Assembly (NCBI GenBank): GCA_964446945.1
Contig: CAYUQO010000013.1
Location: forward strand, 1-64,000
DNA length: 64,000 nt
Origin: CAIYRG01 sp964446945
Lineage (GTDB): Bacteria; Pseudomonadota; Alphaproteobacteria; Micropepsales; Micropepsaceae
Direction: 5' to 3'
This document shows, one piece after another, positions 27,382 through 36,789 of this stretch. The notes under the pieces are model-generated. The model did not search any database. It was not told the origin of the DNA and saw only the letters and a list, made by a program, of their open reading frames with translations. The position numbers were made by a program, and so were the translations under genes. Each line of letters begins with the position of its first letter. Within the stretch, counting starts at the first letter, position 1.

Positions 27382-28071
27382 TCAGTTGATCGCAAAACAG
27401 TAGAAGCGGCCGGCTCCGCCGGTCGTGACGAGATCCTGCTGACCGCAGCCGCGGGTTGGGTGCATCGATACCCACGACGTGCCGCCACCGCCCATCCTGT
27501 CGGAGTGCCCGACCTGCGCCGAGCCCTGTCCGTTGCTGGTCCAGTTGTTGCAGGTATGGTCGGCATTATCCGTGTAGGCGCGGCCATCCAGTTGTGAACC
27601 GGTCAGCATATCGTGCTGCACATTGGGAGCTTCCAGGACGCCCGGTATCTTGTTGCCGTGTTCGTCGAGCGCAGTCTCCTTGAACAGGTTATTTCCGACC
27701 CGCGCCTCCTCCAGCGTATCGCCCATCAGAACGCTGAGATTGGTGGCGATTGGAATGCGCTGCTGATTGTACCAGGGTCCGGTCCCGATGCGGTCCCGGG
27801 CATTGATCGCGGGCTGTCCAGGGCGCGCCTGAGTGCTGAGGAAAGCGTGCCAGGTCTTGTTGCCGGCGCCGACCGCGGCGGCGAGCTGCTGGCAATGCGC
27901 ATCCGCGCCGGCAAGTCCGCCAAGATTGGCGCCATTACCCATTCCGGCGCTGGTGACGAAAAAGCTCATGGTATGCCCGGCCTGCGGCCCGGGGGCTTGG
28001 GCGAGGGCGAACATCGATCCTCCCGCCAGTGCGGCGGCCGCCGCGGCGGCAAGTGTAACGACTCTCTTCAT
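27382..28071 (-). CDS. Secreted lectin-like protein (DUF1554-like), paralogue 2
   Basis: A 229-residue exported protein, shorter than its two paralogues. It keeps FFVTSAG, NLGGLAGADAHCQ, HAFLSTQARPG, NARDRIGTGPWYN, DHTCNNWTS, GHSDRMGG and GRFYCFAIN. It lacks the DPHDREWAY segment of the other two. The upstream gene on the same strand (28092-28862) is a paralogue, 20 bases away, so the pair is a tandem duplication. Confidence 0.85.
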   Translation of the reverse strand: MKRVVTLAAAAAAALAGGSMFALAQAPGPQAGHTMSFFVTSAGMGNGANLGGLAGADAHCQQLAAAVGAGNKTWHAFLSTQARPGQPAINARDRIGTGPWYNQQRIPIATNLSVLMGDTLEEARVGNNLFKETALDEHGNKIPGVLEAPNVQHDMLTGSQLDGRAYTDNADHTCNNWTSNGQGSAQVGHSDRMGGGGTSWVSMHPTRGCGQQDLVTTGGAGRFYCFAIN

Positions 28072-28091
28072 CTGTTTGATCCTGATACTGA

Positions 28092-28862
28092 TTAATTGAC
28101 TGCAAAGCAGTAGAACATCCCTTCGCCATGTGCGCCGGCGAGATCGTCATTGCTGCAACCAGTGGAGCTGTGGGCCGAATTCCACGATCCATTGCCGCCG
28201 CCATTGCGATCCGACATGCCGACCTGCACGGCAGCACGGGTATTGGTGCGGATATTACCGTTGCCCTTCGCCTCGCTGGTCCAGTTGTTGCAGGTGTGGT
28301 CGCGATTGTCCGTGAACGCCATTCCGTCCGGACGCGTACCGGTCAGCACTTCGTGGTGGTTGGATTGCGGATGCGACATGATATAGGCCCATTCGCGGTC
28401 ATGTGGGTCCTTCCCCTCATTCAGGCCGGGAACGATTTCGCCTTTTTCGGTGAGGTCGGTGACTTTGGTCAGGTTGTTTCCGAACCGCGCGAGGTCGAGC
28501 GTGTCGCCGTGCAGATGCGCAAGATCCTGCGCAATCATGTCACCCTTGAAGTTGTACCACGGGCCCGTGCCGATGCGGTCGCGTGCGTTCATAGCGGGCT
28601 GCCCCGGGCGTGCCTGGGTGCTGAGATAAGCGTGCCAGGTGTGGTTGCCGGCGCCGGCAGCGGTGGCGAGTTCCTGGCAATGTGCATCCGCGCCGGCGAG
28701 GCCGCCAAGATTGCCGCCGTGCATCATCGGCCGGCTGGTGATGAAGAAAGTCATCGGGTGCTGCGGCTGTGCGGTCTGCGGCGCCTGCTGTGCCAGCGCA
28801 AAACAGCAGCCCAGAGCCACGCAAGCGACGCTCCCGGCGATCGTGATCGCGGTACTTTTCAT
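28092..28862 (-). CDS. Secreted lectin-like protein (DUF1554-like), paralogue 3
   Basis: A 256-residue exported protein with signal peptide ending near ALAQQ. It matches paralogue 1 (6315-7091) closely through the whole length, including GPWYNFKGDMIAQDLAHLHG, GKDPHDREWAYIM, NHHEVLTG and GMFYCFAVN. It is less similar to its tandem neighbour. So one copy pair is 21 kb apart and the diverged copy is adjacent. The carbohydrate-binding function is inferred only from the fold. Confidence 0.85.
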   Translation of the reverse strand: MKSTAITIAGSVACVALGCCFALAQQAPQTAQPQHPMTFFITSRPMMHGGNLGGLAGADAHCQELATAAGAGNHTWHAYLSTQARPGQPAMNARDRIGTGPWYNFKGDMIAQDLAHLHGDTLDLARFGNNLTKVTDLTEKGEIVPGLNEGKDPHDREWAYIMSHPQSNHHEVLTGTRPDGMAFTDNRDHTCNNWTSEAKGNGNIRTNTRAAVQVGMSDRNGGGNGSWNSAHSSTGCSNDDLAGAHGEGMFYCFAVN

Positions 28863-29056
28863 GTTTTCCCTCCCGAAGGAAACCGGTCTTCAAATGCCGG
28901 CCGTCACGCTAGCAAATAGGGCCGCCTCTTATCCAGAGTGCGCGGCGGAGACGCAGACGCAATGGACTTTTTCGTCCGATGCGGTGATGCTTCCGGTGGT
29001 TGCAGCCGTCCATCATATTATCGCATCGGCTGCATCGGGCGGAACGGAGGAAGATT

Positions 29057-29512
29057 ATGAATCTGGTACGGATTTCAGCCGCGAGCATCGGCCTCATCGG
29101 ATTGTGCCTCGCCATTCCAGCACAAAGCGCCGACAGCGCGGCGCAGAAGCACAAGCCGGTCATGATCAACCGGCTCTTCACCGGTCCAGATGGCCAAACC
29201 CATTCGGAAGAAATTGAAGCGAGTTTTGCACCCGCAGGGGGAAACGACGTTTACAAATTGATGGCAAATTCGGGTGCGGAAATTCATCGCGCGCCTCCGG
29301 GGCGTGTCGCCGACTGGCACACCGCACCACGGCGTCAATATGTAGTCACAATCAGCGGCCACGGTGAGATCGAACTGATGGGCGGAAAGAAAATCGAAGT
29401 GGGTCCCGGCAGCATTGAATTGGCCGAAGATCTTACCGGCAAGGGGCACATCACGAGAACGGTCGGGAACGAAGACCGCGTCACGATCCAGATTCCGCTG
29501 TCGGGAAAATAG
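29057..29512 (+). CDS. Secreted cupin-like protein
   Basis: A 151-residue exported protein with a signal peptide at about 1-25 (PAQSADS). The body contains DWHTAPRRQYVVTISGHGEIEL and VGPGSIELAEDLTGKGH, a cupin pattern with His residues in both motifs. The ATG at 29057 follows CGGAGGAAG. The next gene starts 9 bases downstream on the same strand. Activity not predictable. Confidence 0.75.
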   Translation: MNLVRISAASIGLIGLCLAIPAQSADSAAQKHKPVMINRLFTGPDGQTHSEEIEASFAPAGGNDVYKLMANSGAEIHRAPPGRVADWHTAPRRQYVVTISGHGEIELMGGKKIEVGPGSIELAEDLTGKGHITRTVGNEDRVTIQIPLSGK

Positions 29513-29520
29513 GGGAGCGC

Positions 29521-30540
29521 ATGACATCTGCCGGCAGGACGTCCGGCCCTGTTTCTTCGGGTGAGTGGTCGCGCGCCATGTTGTTGCGCCGGTTCTGGCG
29601 CAGCGCGCGCGGCTTCTGGACGGGTGAAGGATCGCGCTTCACCTGGATCGTGACCGTCAGTCTGACATTCGTCGTGTTTGTCAGTCTCGGCATCACTTAC
29701 GGCATCAATCTCTGGAACCGGTATTTCTTCGATGCGTTGGGCGCGAAAAACGCGCCTTCGGCATTTCACCAGGCATTAGTGTTTCCGTTGATTGTCGGGA
29801 TTTACCTCGTGCTGTGCGTGTTCGCGCAATGGGGGCGAATGACCATGCAACGGGAGTGGCGCGCGTGGCTGAATGGCCATTTGTTGCGCCGCTGGCTGAC
29901 CAATAGCCGGTTTTACCGGCTCGAACTGGTCGGCGGCGACCACAAGAATCCCGAACATCGTATCAATGACGATCTTCGCGTCGCCACTGAAATGCCGGTC
30001 GATTTCGTCACCGGTTTTCTGACTTCGCTGCTCTCGGCGGTGACGTTCATTGCGGTGTTGTGGGTCACCGGCGGTTCGCTGCACGTGACGCTGGGCCGGA
30101 CATCGCTGACCATTCCCGGCTTCCTCGTGCTGGCAGCCATTGTCTACGCGCTCATCGTCAACGGCTCGATGCTCGGTGTGGCGTACCGCCTGATTGCCAT
30201 CACCGAGAGCAAAAATCAGTCGGAGGCGGAATACCGCTACGCGCTGACGCGCGTGCGCGAGAACGCCGAGAGCATCGCACTCCTGGGCGGCGGCGAGGCC
30301 GAGCGTGCGCGGCTGGGTGGCGCCTTTGATAGCGTGGTCGCGCGCTGGCGCGAATTGATGGTCCAGAACATGCGCACCGTCATCGTGCAGCAGGGCAGTG
30401 GACAGCTCTGCGGGCTGGTGCCGATCTTTCTGTGCATTCCGCGCTATCTCGACGGCACAATGTCGCTCGGCGAGCTGATGCAATTGTCATCCGCATTCAG
30501 CATCGTTCAAGGCGCGCTGAGCTGGTTCATGGAAAACTAG
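29521..30540 (+). CDS. ABC transporter (SbmA/YddA type), membrane half ending at an in-frame TAG
   Basis: A 339-residue N-terminal half of an ABC_membrane_2 (SbmA/BacA/YddA) transporter. It has about five hydrophobic helices and the EYRYALTRVRENAESIALLGGGEAE coupling region (given in part). It stops at TAG 30538-30540, just after GALSWFMEN. In relatives, this point is followed by a Tyr and then the linker to the ATPase. The same frame continues past the TAG with TRLGDWTASARRVASLM and the full ATPase domain (30577-31380). So a Tyr codon has probably become TAG. Read as a broken gene, a split transporter, or rare readthrough. Confidence 0.7.
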   Translation: MTSAGRTSGPVSSGEWSRAMLLRRFWRSARGFWTGEGSRFTWIVTVSLTFVVFVSLGITYGINLWNRYFFDALGAKNAPSAFHQALVFPLIVGIYLVLCVFAQWGRMTMQREWRAWLNGHLLRRWLTNSRFYRLELVGGDHKNPEHRINDDLRVATEMPVDFVTGFLTSLLSAVTFIAVLWVTGGSLHVTLGRTSLTIPGFLVLAAIVYALIVNGSMLGVAYRLIAITESKNQSEAEYRYALTRVRENAESIALLGGGEAERARLGGAFDSVVARWRELMVQNMRTVIVQQGSGQLCGLVPIFLCIPRYLDGTMSLGELMQLSSAFSIVQGALSWFMEN

Positions 30541-30576
30541 ACGCGTCTGGGCGACTGGACTGCGTCGGCACGGCGC

Positions 30577-31380
30577 GTGGCGAGCCTGATGGTGGCGCTG
30601 GATGCTGCAGAAGGAGCAGAGGCGACACCGGCGGGAACAATTGTGCGGCGTGCGCAAGCCGGGGCCACGCTGGAACTGCGCGGTGTGTCGGTGACGCTCG
30701 ACAATGGACGGCCGATTGTGCATCGGGCGGATTTGTCCATTCGCCGGGGCGAGCATGTGATGCTCATGGGCGATTCCGGCAGTGGCAAGAGCTCACTGGT
30801 ACGCGCGCTCGCCGGGTGCTGGCCATGGGGCAGCGGCGAAATTCTGCACCCGGCGGGACAGCGTATTCTCGTCGTGCCGCAGCGTCCCTATGTGCCGGCG
30901 GGATCGTTGCGCGATGCTCTGGTTTATCCGGCGCGACCGGATCAGGTCGGTCGTGACGAAGCTGCCGATGCGCTCGCCGCGGCGGGACTCGGGCATCTCA
31001 CGGCGCAACTCGACGCCGTTGCGCCGTGGGTGAATATCCTGTCTGAAGGTGAGAAACAGCGGCTCGCGATCGCGCGGCTGCTGCTGCACCGGCCCGACAT
31101 TGTGGTGCTCGACGAAGCGACCTCGGCACTGCACGTCGCGGGCCAGGCGGATGTAATGCAAGCGATCGAGCGCAAGCTGCCGGGCGTAACCATCATCAGC
31201 GTCGGCCATCGCCCGACGCTGGAAAAACTCCACAGCCGCCGGGTGACCATGGGGTGGAGACCGGGTGGGTCGCGCATCGTCAAGGACGCACCGATACCGG
31301 CATTCAATCAGACCACCGCCGCAGTAACATCAATTCAAAAGTCCGCTTTGGCCGCAGTCGGCACCGGATCGAAATCCTGA
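30577..31380 (+). CDS. ABC transporter (SbmA/YddA type), ATPase half
   Basis: A 267-residue C-terminal half in the same frame as the membrane half, after the TAG at 30538. It has Walker A MGDSGSGKSS, a Q-loop region VVPQRPY, signature LSEGEKQRLAIARLLL, Walker B VVLDEATSAL and the H-loop SVGHRPTL. All catalytic motifs look intact. A GTG (30577) or ATG (30589) could serve as start, but I see no good ribosome site. With the other half it would make a normal 600-residue exporter or importer. Confidence 0.65.
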   Translation: MASLMVALDAAEGAEATPAGTIVRRAQAGATLELRGVSVTLDNGRPIVHRADLSIRRGEHVMLMGDSGSGKSSLVRALAGCWPWGSGEILHPAGQRILVVPQRPYVPAGSLRDALVYPARPDQVGRDEAADALAAAGLGHLTAQLDAVAPWVNILSEGEKQRLAIARLLLHRPDIVVLDEATSALHVAGQADVMQAIERKLPGVTIISVGHRPTLEKLHSRRVTMGWRPGGSRIVKDAPIPAFNQTTAAVTSIQKSALAAVGTGSKS

Positions 31381-31420
31381 AAATTTGCCAATTGGCTGCC
31401 GGTCCGGCAGGTTCGCTGCA

Positions 31421-31456
31421 GGGCATATTGCGATTTTGCTAAATCGCGATATGCCC
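31421..31456. promoter_or_regulatory. Strong 36-base palindrome
   Basis: The arms GGGCATAT and ATATGCCC, plus inner GCGATTT and AAATCGC, pair with one mismatch around a TGCT loop. It lies between the ABC transporter ATPase half and the folate/biopterin-family transporter, 64 bases before that start. It could be a terminator of the first gene or an operator of the second. Confidence 0.5.
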
Positions 31457-31519
31457 TTCCATTTGTAATTGGCGCGTTTTCTGCGCCGAACCGGTAGCCA
31501 CTTCGGCGGAAAACGCTTG

Positions 31520-32788
31520 ATGACCGATATTGCTGCCACGCCAGTGCTTGCCCGCAGTGCCGAACGCAACGGCATGAAGCGGCTGCTGCTGTTTTTCGCG
31601 GCGGTTTATCTCGCTGAAGGAATTTGCCAGAGCGACGGGTTGATCTCCCAGCCGCTGAATTACTACCTGAAACAGGTGCATGGCTGGACCGCGGTGCAGA
31701 TCACCGCCTTTCTCACGGTGTTCAATCTGCCGTGGTTCTTCAAACCGCTTTACGGAATCGTTTCGGATTTCGTTCCGCTGTTCGGCTATCGCCGGAAGTC
31801 GTGGCTGTTGCTCGCCAATGCGGCTGCGGCGATAGGCTATTTCGCGGTCATGGCGACGGGTGCGCCGGATGCGCTTCTGATCGTGCTGCTGATGGCGATC
31901 TACGGCATGGCGATCGTCAGCACGCTGTCCGGCGCAGTACTGGTCGAAAACGGGCAAAGGCTCGGCGCCAGCAGCCGCTTTGTCAATCAGCAATGGGTCT
32001 GGTTCAACGTAGCGGCGGTCGCAACATCGATGGGTGGCGGCTTGCTCGTGCAATGGCTGACGCCGCTGGATGCACTCCACGCCGCGGCGTTGATCGCCGG
32101 GGTCACACCGCTGGCCGCGATCGTCTGCACCCTGACGTTGATTCATGAGCAGAAGAACACGATTTCCGTCGATGGCATGAAACTCGGCTTCGTCAGTCTG
32201 TTGACTGCACTGAAGTCACGGCAACTTTGGATACTCGGCGGCTTCCTGTTCTTCTATTACTTCAGCCCGGGAGTGGACACGCCGCTCTATTTTTTCATGA
32301 CCGACCGGCTGAAGTTCAGCCAGGCCTATATTGGCGTGCTGAACTCGGTGTCCGCAGTCGGTGGAATCGCCGCCGGCCTCATCTATGCGCTGTATCTGCG
32401 CGACCTTACGACAAGGGCAATGCTGTACTTTTCCATTGTTGCCGGTGTGCTCGGCACGCTGAGCTTCGTGTTGATGATGGATCCCATAACGGCAGCGGTT
32501 GCGCAGTTCTGTTATGGCGCCGCTTCGATGTGGACTTTGGTCGCAAGTCTGGGACTTGCTGCCGATTGCTGCCCCGAGCGAGCCGAAGGCTTCGGTTTTG
32601 CCGCCATGGTCGCGATCACCAATATCTCGGGTGCAGCTGCCGACAATGTGGGATCGTATTTGTATGAGCATGTGTTCGGCAGTGAGATTGCGCCGCTGAT
32701 TGTGGTGGCAGCGGCATTCACCGCGGTAAATTTCGCGCTTGTACCTTTGCTGCGATTGGAATCCGCAGGTGGATTGCGGCGGATTTGA
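31520..32788 (+). CDS. Folate/biopterin-family (BT1/FBT) transporter
   Basis: A 422-residue inner-membrane carrier with about twelve hydrophobic helices. The motif FKPLYGIVSDFVPLFGYRRKSWLL, and the long C-terminal hydrophobic run, are typical of the BT1/FBT branch of the MFS, better known from trypanosomes and cyanobacteria. Other bacterial members exist with unknown substrates, so pteridine transport is only the family default. ATG at 31520. It is convergent with gntK. Confidence 0.8.
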   Translation: MTDIAATPVLARSAERNGMKRLLLFFAAVYLAEGICQSDGLISQPLNYYLKQVHGWTAVQITAFLTVFNLPWFFKPLYGIVSDFVPLFGYRRKSWLLLANAAAAIGYFAVMATGAPDALLIVLLMAIYGMAIVSTLSGAVLVENGQRLGASSRFVNQQWVWFNVAAVATSMGGGLLVQWLTPLDALHAAALIAGVTPLAAIVCTLTLIHEQKNTISVDGMKLGFVSLLTALKSRQLWILGGFLFFYYFSPGVDTPLYFFMTDRLKFSQAYIGVLNSVSAVGGIAAGLIYALYLRDLTTRAMLYFSIVAGVLGTLSFVLMMDPITAAVAQFCYGAASMWTLVASLGLAADCCPERAEGFGFAAMVAITNISGAAADNVGSYLYEHVFGSEIAPLIVVAAAFTAVNFALVPLLRLESAGGLRRI

Positions 32789-32799
32789 CCGAAGCAGGA

Positions 32800-33336
32800 T
32801 CAGGGGTTGCTGCCTGGTGCCCCGAGATGCAGCCGGGCGATAATCGCATTGACAATCTCAACGGGCGACGGAGCGGCATCGACGACCACTGCATTTTCGT
32901 CGGCAGCCGGTTCTTCGAGGACATCGAATTGGCTTTGCAGCAGGCTTGTGGGCATGAAATGGCCGTGGCGCTGCGCCAGCCGTGAGGCGATCAGTTCATA
33001 GTTGCCCCGCAGGTAAACCAGCCGGACATTCGAACGGGCGTCGATGATCGCATCACGATAGCGGCGTTTGAGCGCCGAGCAAGTAATGACACCGGGCGTG
33101 TTCCTGGCCTGCTGGTTGTCGATCCACGCGGCAATTGCCTCCAGCCATGGCTTGCGGTCGGCATCGTCGAGCGGAATTCCGGAGCGCATTTTGGCGATGT
33201 TCGACTTTGGATGCAGTTCGTCGCCTTCTTCGAAACTCCAGCCGAGACGATTGGCGAGTTCGCGCGCGATTGTGCTCTTGCCCGAGCCCGAAACACCCAT
33301 CACGACCAGGATCAACGCCGCGGGTTCAGCACTCAC
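32800..33336 (-). CDS. gntK: Gluconokinase
   Basis: A 178-residue cytosolic kinase that makes 6-phosphogluconate from gluconate. The P-loop is MGVSGSGKST, followed by FEEGDELHPKSNIAKM and GIPLDDADRKPWL; CSALKRRYRD and FMPTSLLQSQ are also typical. Start is GTG at 33336, overlapping the TGA of the upstream HAD gene (GTGA). Confidence 0.92.
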   Translation of the reverse strand: MSAEPAALILVVMGVSGSGKSTIARELANRLGWSFEEGDELHPKSNIAKMRSGIPLDDADRKPWLEAIAAWIDNQQARNTPGVITCSALKRRYRDAIIDARSNVRLVYLRGNYELIASRLAQRHGHFMPTSLLQSQFDVLEEPAADENAVVVDAAPSPVEIVNAIIARLHLGAPGSNP

Positions 33337-34145
33337 GCCCGCGAAAGCCCCAGAATGAAGCGGTCAATGGCGCGCGCGAACCCGTCTTCGCCGTTGGTAT
33401 CGGTGGTGACAGTCGCCTGCGCTTTAACCTGGGCGGATGCATTCCCCATGGCAATGCTGAATCCCGAACGCTTGAACATGAATACGTCGTTTTGCGAATC
33501 GCCGATGGTCGCGATTTCGTCCGCGGGAATCTTGAGATGTGACGCGTGGTACTCGAGAACGATGCCTTTGTTGGCCTGAATGCTGGTGATGTCGAGGTAG
33601 TAAGCCTGCGAGCGGCTGATGGACGCGTTGCCGCCGAACATGTCCTTCGCCTCGGCTTCGCATCGGGCGATCAGCGCATGATCGTCAGTCACCCCGACGA
33701 TTTTATTGGCGGCGCCGAGTCTGTCGTCGAAGCTGTGAACCACCTTCGGCGCGAAGTCCACGGTGTGCGTCTCATGCGCAATATGCGGCCCGCCCGGATT
33801 CCTCACCAGCCAGTCATTGCCGCTGAACAGCCAGACATCGAGACCACTGCGGTTGAGAAGGTCGAGTGATTGCCGGGCAAAGTCGGCGTCAAGCACGTGT
33901 TGTTCGATGATGGAAAGATCGGGACGGGTAAAAGCGCCGCCGTTGAATCCGGCAATGGGGGTATTGATTTGCAGCGGCTTGATGAACATCGCCATTCCGC
34001 GCGGGGGCCGGCTGCTGGTGATTGCAAAGCGAATGCCTGCCTGTTTCAATTTTCGAACCGCATTGATCGATGCATCCGTCAGACGCTTGTCGTCGGTGAC
34101 CAGTGTCCCGTCGACATCCGAAAGCACGAGTGAGATATTTCGCAT
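33333..34145 (-). CDS. Cof-type HAD-IIB phosphatase
   Basis: A 270-residue cytosolic phosphatase. Motif I is DVDGTL (residue 10), motif II lies in FAITSSR, and motif IV is GDSQND (about 215). The cap is of the IIB kind. It would dephosphorylate a sugar phosphate or similar. It precedes and overlaps gntK by 4 bases, so both are translated together; a role in sugar-acid metabolism is likely. Confidence 0.88.
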   Translation of the reverse strand: MRNISLVLSDVDGTLVTDDKRLTDASINAVRKLKQAGIRFAITSSRPPRGMAMFIKPLQINTPIAGFNGGAFTRPDLSIIEQHVLDADFARQSLDLLNRSGLDVWLFSGNDWLVRNPGGPHIAHETHTVDFAPKVVHSFDDRLGAANKIVGVTDDHALIARCEAEAKDMFGGNASISRSQAYYLDITSIQANKGIVLEYHASHLKIPADEIATIGDSQNDVFMFKRSGFSIAMGNASAQVKAQATVTTDTNGEDGFARAIDRFILGLSRA

Positions 34146-34232
34146 CTGGGGGTGCGTATTCTATGCCGAGATCATGAGGCTGTCCGGAGCAGCGCGAGGA
34201 ATGGTGCAGGGGGCTGCTTTACCGCGGCGGAT

Positions 34233-34349
34233 CTACTGGAGGTAGGGATTTCTCAATACCGCTGCGAATACCGCCGCTGCTCCGAATAGAACGAACCACC
34301 AGACGCCAAGCCGCATCGGCGTGTTCTCCCCAATCCCGGGACTACTCAT
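34233..34349 (-). CDS. 38-residue single-helix membrane protein
   Basis: A very short gene: MSSPGIGENTPMRLGVWW, then FVLFGAAAVFAAVLRN, ending NPYLQ. One predicted transmembrane helix with polar ends. The only support is the clean start, hydrophobic helix and its position in an otherwise empty 300-base stretch; the ribosome site (GCGGTGA) is weak. It lies between the divergent HAD and M28 peptidase genes. Family unknown. Confidence 0.4.
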   Translation of the reverse strand: MSSPGIGENTPMRLGVWWFVLFGAAAVFAAVLRNPYLQ

Positions 34350-34463
34350 AGTCACCGCAGGCGGCAACCGCCGTGACAATGATCACAGACAGGCGCAATG
34401 GCAAACACCTAGCTTGAACCGTTGCTTCGAGCCGCACAATCCGCATCCGCTGCAATCAGACCC

Positions 34464-36728
34464 ATGCACTGTGTCATCCCTCTTGCCTTGACCGTTGCTG
34501 TTCTCGGCGCCGTTTGGCCCAATTCGGGACAGCCCGCCACAGAGCATATGAGCCCGCGTGCAGACATCGAACGCGAGTTCGATGCTGCCATTGATCCCAC
34601 GATGATGAGTGGCTGGATGCGGACATTGGCATCGGCGCCGAACCAGGTTGGTTCGGAACATGATGCTGAAAATGCCCGGATGCTTCTCAGTCTCTATAAG
34701 CAGTGGGGTTGGGACGCGCATATCGAGCAGTTCCAGATTCTGTATCCGACGCCGGTTTCGGAAACTCTCGAACTCGTCACGCCCGGCCGGTTCAAGGCAA
34801 CCCTGACCGAACCTGCAATTCCGCAAGACGGACAGACGTCGAAAACGGCTGCCGTTCTTCCGGCCTATGTCGCCTATCAGGGCGATGGCGATGTGACGGC
34901 GCCGCTGGTCTATGTGAATTACGGCACCGACGACGATTACGATACGCTGCGCCGCATGGGCGTTTCCGTGAAAGGCAAGATCGTGATCGCCCGTTACGGG
35001 TCGGGATGGCGGGGGCTAAAGCCGAAACTCGCGGCGGAGCATGGGGCCGTCGGATGCATCATCTATTCCGATCCGGGGGACGATGGCTACGCCGTGGCCG
35101 ATGCCTATCCCAATGGACCGGCCCGTCCGGCGGCGGGATTTCAGCGCGGCTCGGTGGCCGACACAACACTCTATCCCGGCGATCCGCTGACGCCGGGAAT
35201 TGCGGCGACTGCCGAGGCGCCGCGGCTGAAAATTGCCGATGCTCCGTCGATCCTGAAAATTCCGGTGCTGCCGATCTCGCACGGCGATGCACAGCATTTT
35301 TTGGCAGCATTGAAGGGACTGGTTGTGCCATTCGGCTGGGAAGGCGCTCTCCCCATCACCTATCACGTCGGGGCGGGATCAGTTTCCGTCCATCTCAAGG
35401 TCAAATCGGATTGGCGGTTGACCACGATCCGGGACGTTGTCGCGGTGATGAAGGGCAGCGCATTTCCGGATCAATGGGTGCTGCGCGGCAATCACTATGA
35501 TGCCTGGGTATTCGGCGCCACTGATCCGATGAGCGGACAGGTTGCGCTGCTTGCTGAAGCGCGGGCAATCGGCGCACTTGCGCAGCACGGCTGGCGGCCA
35601 AAGCGAACCCTTGTCTATCTCAGTTGGGATGCCGAGGAGCCGACACTCGCCGGTTCGACCGAGTGGGTCGAATCTCATGCGGCAGAACTCAGGCAGAAGG
35701 CGGTTGCCTACATCAATTCCGATAGCAACGGTCGCGGTTTTCTGAGCACTGACGGAAGTCCGTCTCTGCAGCATCTGGTGAACCGGGTTGCCGCGCGCGT
35801 GACCGATCCGGAGACAGGGGTTTCGGTGCTGGAGCGCAAGCGCGCGCAATTGCGGCTGGCCGGCAGCGGTTCCGATGCGGGCGACGACGATCGCGCACTG
35901 GCGGATATCGCAGCCAATCCTGCGCGCGACATTCCTCTGGCGGCGCCTGGTTCGGGCACGGATTACACGGCGTTCCTCGATCACCTTGGGATTGAGTCGG
36001 TGGATTTGGGATTCGGCGGCGAGGGGGATATCGGCGGCGTGTACCATTCTGCCTATGACACCCCAGCATTTTACACGCGGTTCGCGGATCCGGGTTTCCG
36101 CTATGCCGCGGTGCTGGCCAAAATGGCGGGACATATGGTTCTGCGTCTGGCCGATTCTGCCCTTCCGCCGCAGCGATTTGGCGATCTCGCCGATGCCGTG
36201 TCGGGCTATCTGGGTGAAGTGAAGAGGCTGGCCGATGATCGGCGCGAAATGGCGGCGGCACAGGCGCGATTGCTGAGGGCTCATGTCTTCAGGCTCGCCG
36301 CGGACCCGGACCGGCTCAAAGTTCCACCAGCGGCCCTAAAACCGGTGCCGCGGTTCGAGTTTCGTCCAATGGAAGCCGCTGTCGCGCATTTTCGGCGGAG
36401 TGCAAAGTCCTATGATGACGCCATTGCGGTGCATGCGACAATCTTGCCGCCACAGGAGTCCGATCGGCTGTTCAAACTGGTCAGCGAGGCCGAGCAGGCG
36501 CTCGCGCCCGAGGCCGGATTGCCCGGCCGGCCATGGTACCGGAACGTGGTTTATGCGCCCGGCCGCCTCACCGGCTATTCCGCCAAAACGCTGCCCGGAA
36601 TTCGCGAAGCTATCGAAGAGCAGCGCTGGAATGACGTGAAGCGCTACGTCGCGATCACCGCGGCAGCTCTCGACAGTGCAGCCGATCGTCTCGATTCCGC
36701 CCGTCGCATAGCTTCGCCTAAACCCTGA
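34464..36728 (+). CDS. M28 family metallopeptidase (glutamate-carboxypeptidase-II-like)
   Basis: A 754-residue exported peptidase with the PSMA/transferrin-receptor layout: signal (1-27), PA domain (about 110-220), M28 catalytic core (about 300-560), dimerisation domain (about 600-750). Zinc ligands are visible in GNHYDAW, DPMSGQ, WDAEE, INSD and GVYHSAYD, all in canonical order. It would cleave C-terminal acidic or other residues from short peptides in the periplasm. Start ATG 34464. Confidence 0.9.
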   Translation: MHCVIPLALTVAVLGAVWPNSGQPATEHMSPRADIEREFDAAIDPTMMSGWMRTLASAPNQVGSEHDAENARMLLSLYKQWGWDAHIEQFQILYPTPVSETLELVTPGRFKATLTEPAIPQDGQTSKTAAVLPAYVAYQGDGDVTAPLVYVNYGTDDDYDTLRRMGVSVKGKIVIARYGSGWRGLKPKLAAEHGAVGCIIYSDPGDDGYAVADAYPNGPARPAAGFQRGSVADTTLYPGDPLTPGIAATAEAPRLKIADAPSILKIPVLPISHGDAQHFLAALKGLVVPFGWEGALPITYHVGAGSVSVHLKVKSDWRLTTIRDVVAVMKGSAFPDQWVLRGNHYDAWVFGATDPMSGQVALLAEARAIGALAQHGWRPKRTLVYLSWDAEEPTLAGSTEWVESHAAELRQKAVAYINSDSNGRGFLSTDGSPSLQHLVNRVAARVTDPETGVSVLERKRAQLRLAGSGSDAGDDDRALADIAANPARDIPLAAPGSGTDYTAFLDHLGIESVDLGFGGEGDIGGVYHSAYDTPAFYTRFADPGFRYAAVLAKMAGHMVLRLADSALPPQRFGDLADAVSGYLGEVKRLADDRREMAAAQARLLRAHVFRLAADPDRLKVPPAALKPVPRFEFRPMEAAVAHFRRSAKSYDDAIAVHATILPPQESDRLFKLVSEAEQALAPEAGLPGRPWYRNVVYAPGRLTGYSAKTLPGIREAIEEQRWNDVKRYVAITAAALDSAADRLDSARRIASPKP

Positions 36729-36789
36729 CTCGCTGATGACAACAATTTGACTCAATTAGGGTTTTATAAATTTCCCTGCATTCGCCTTA

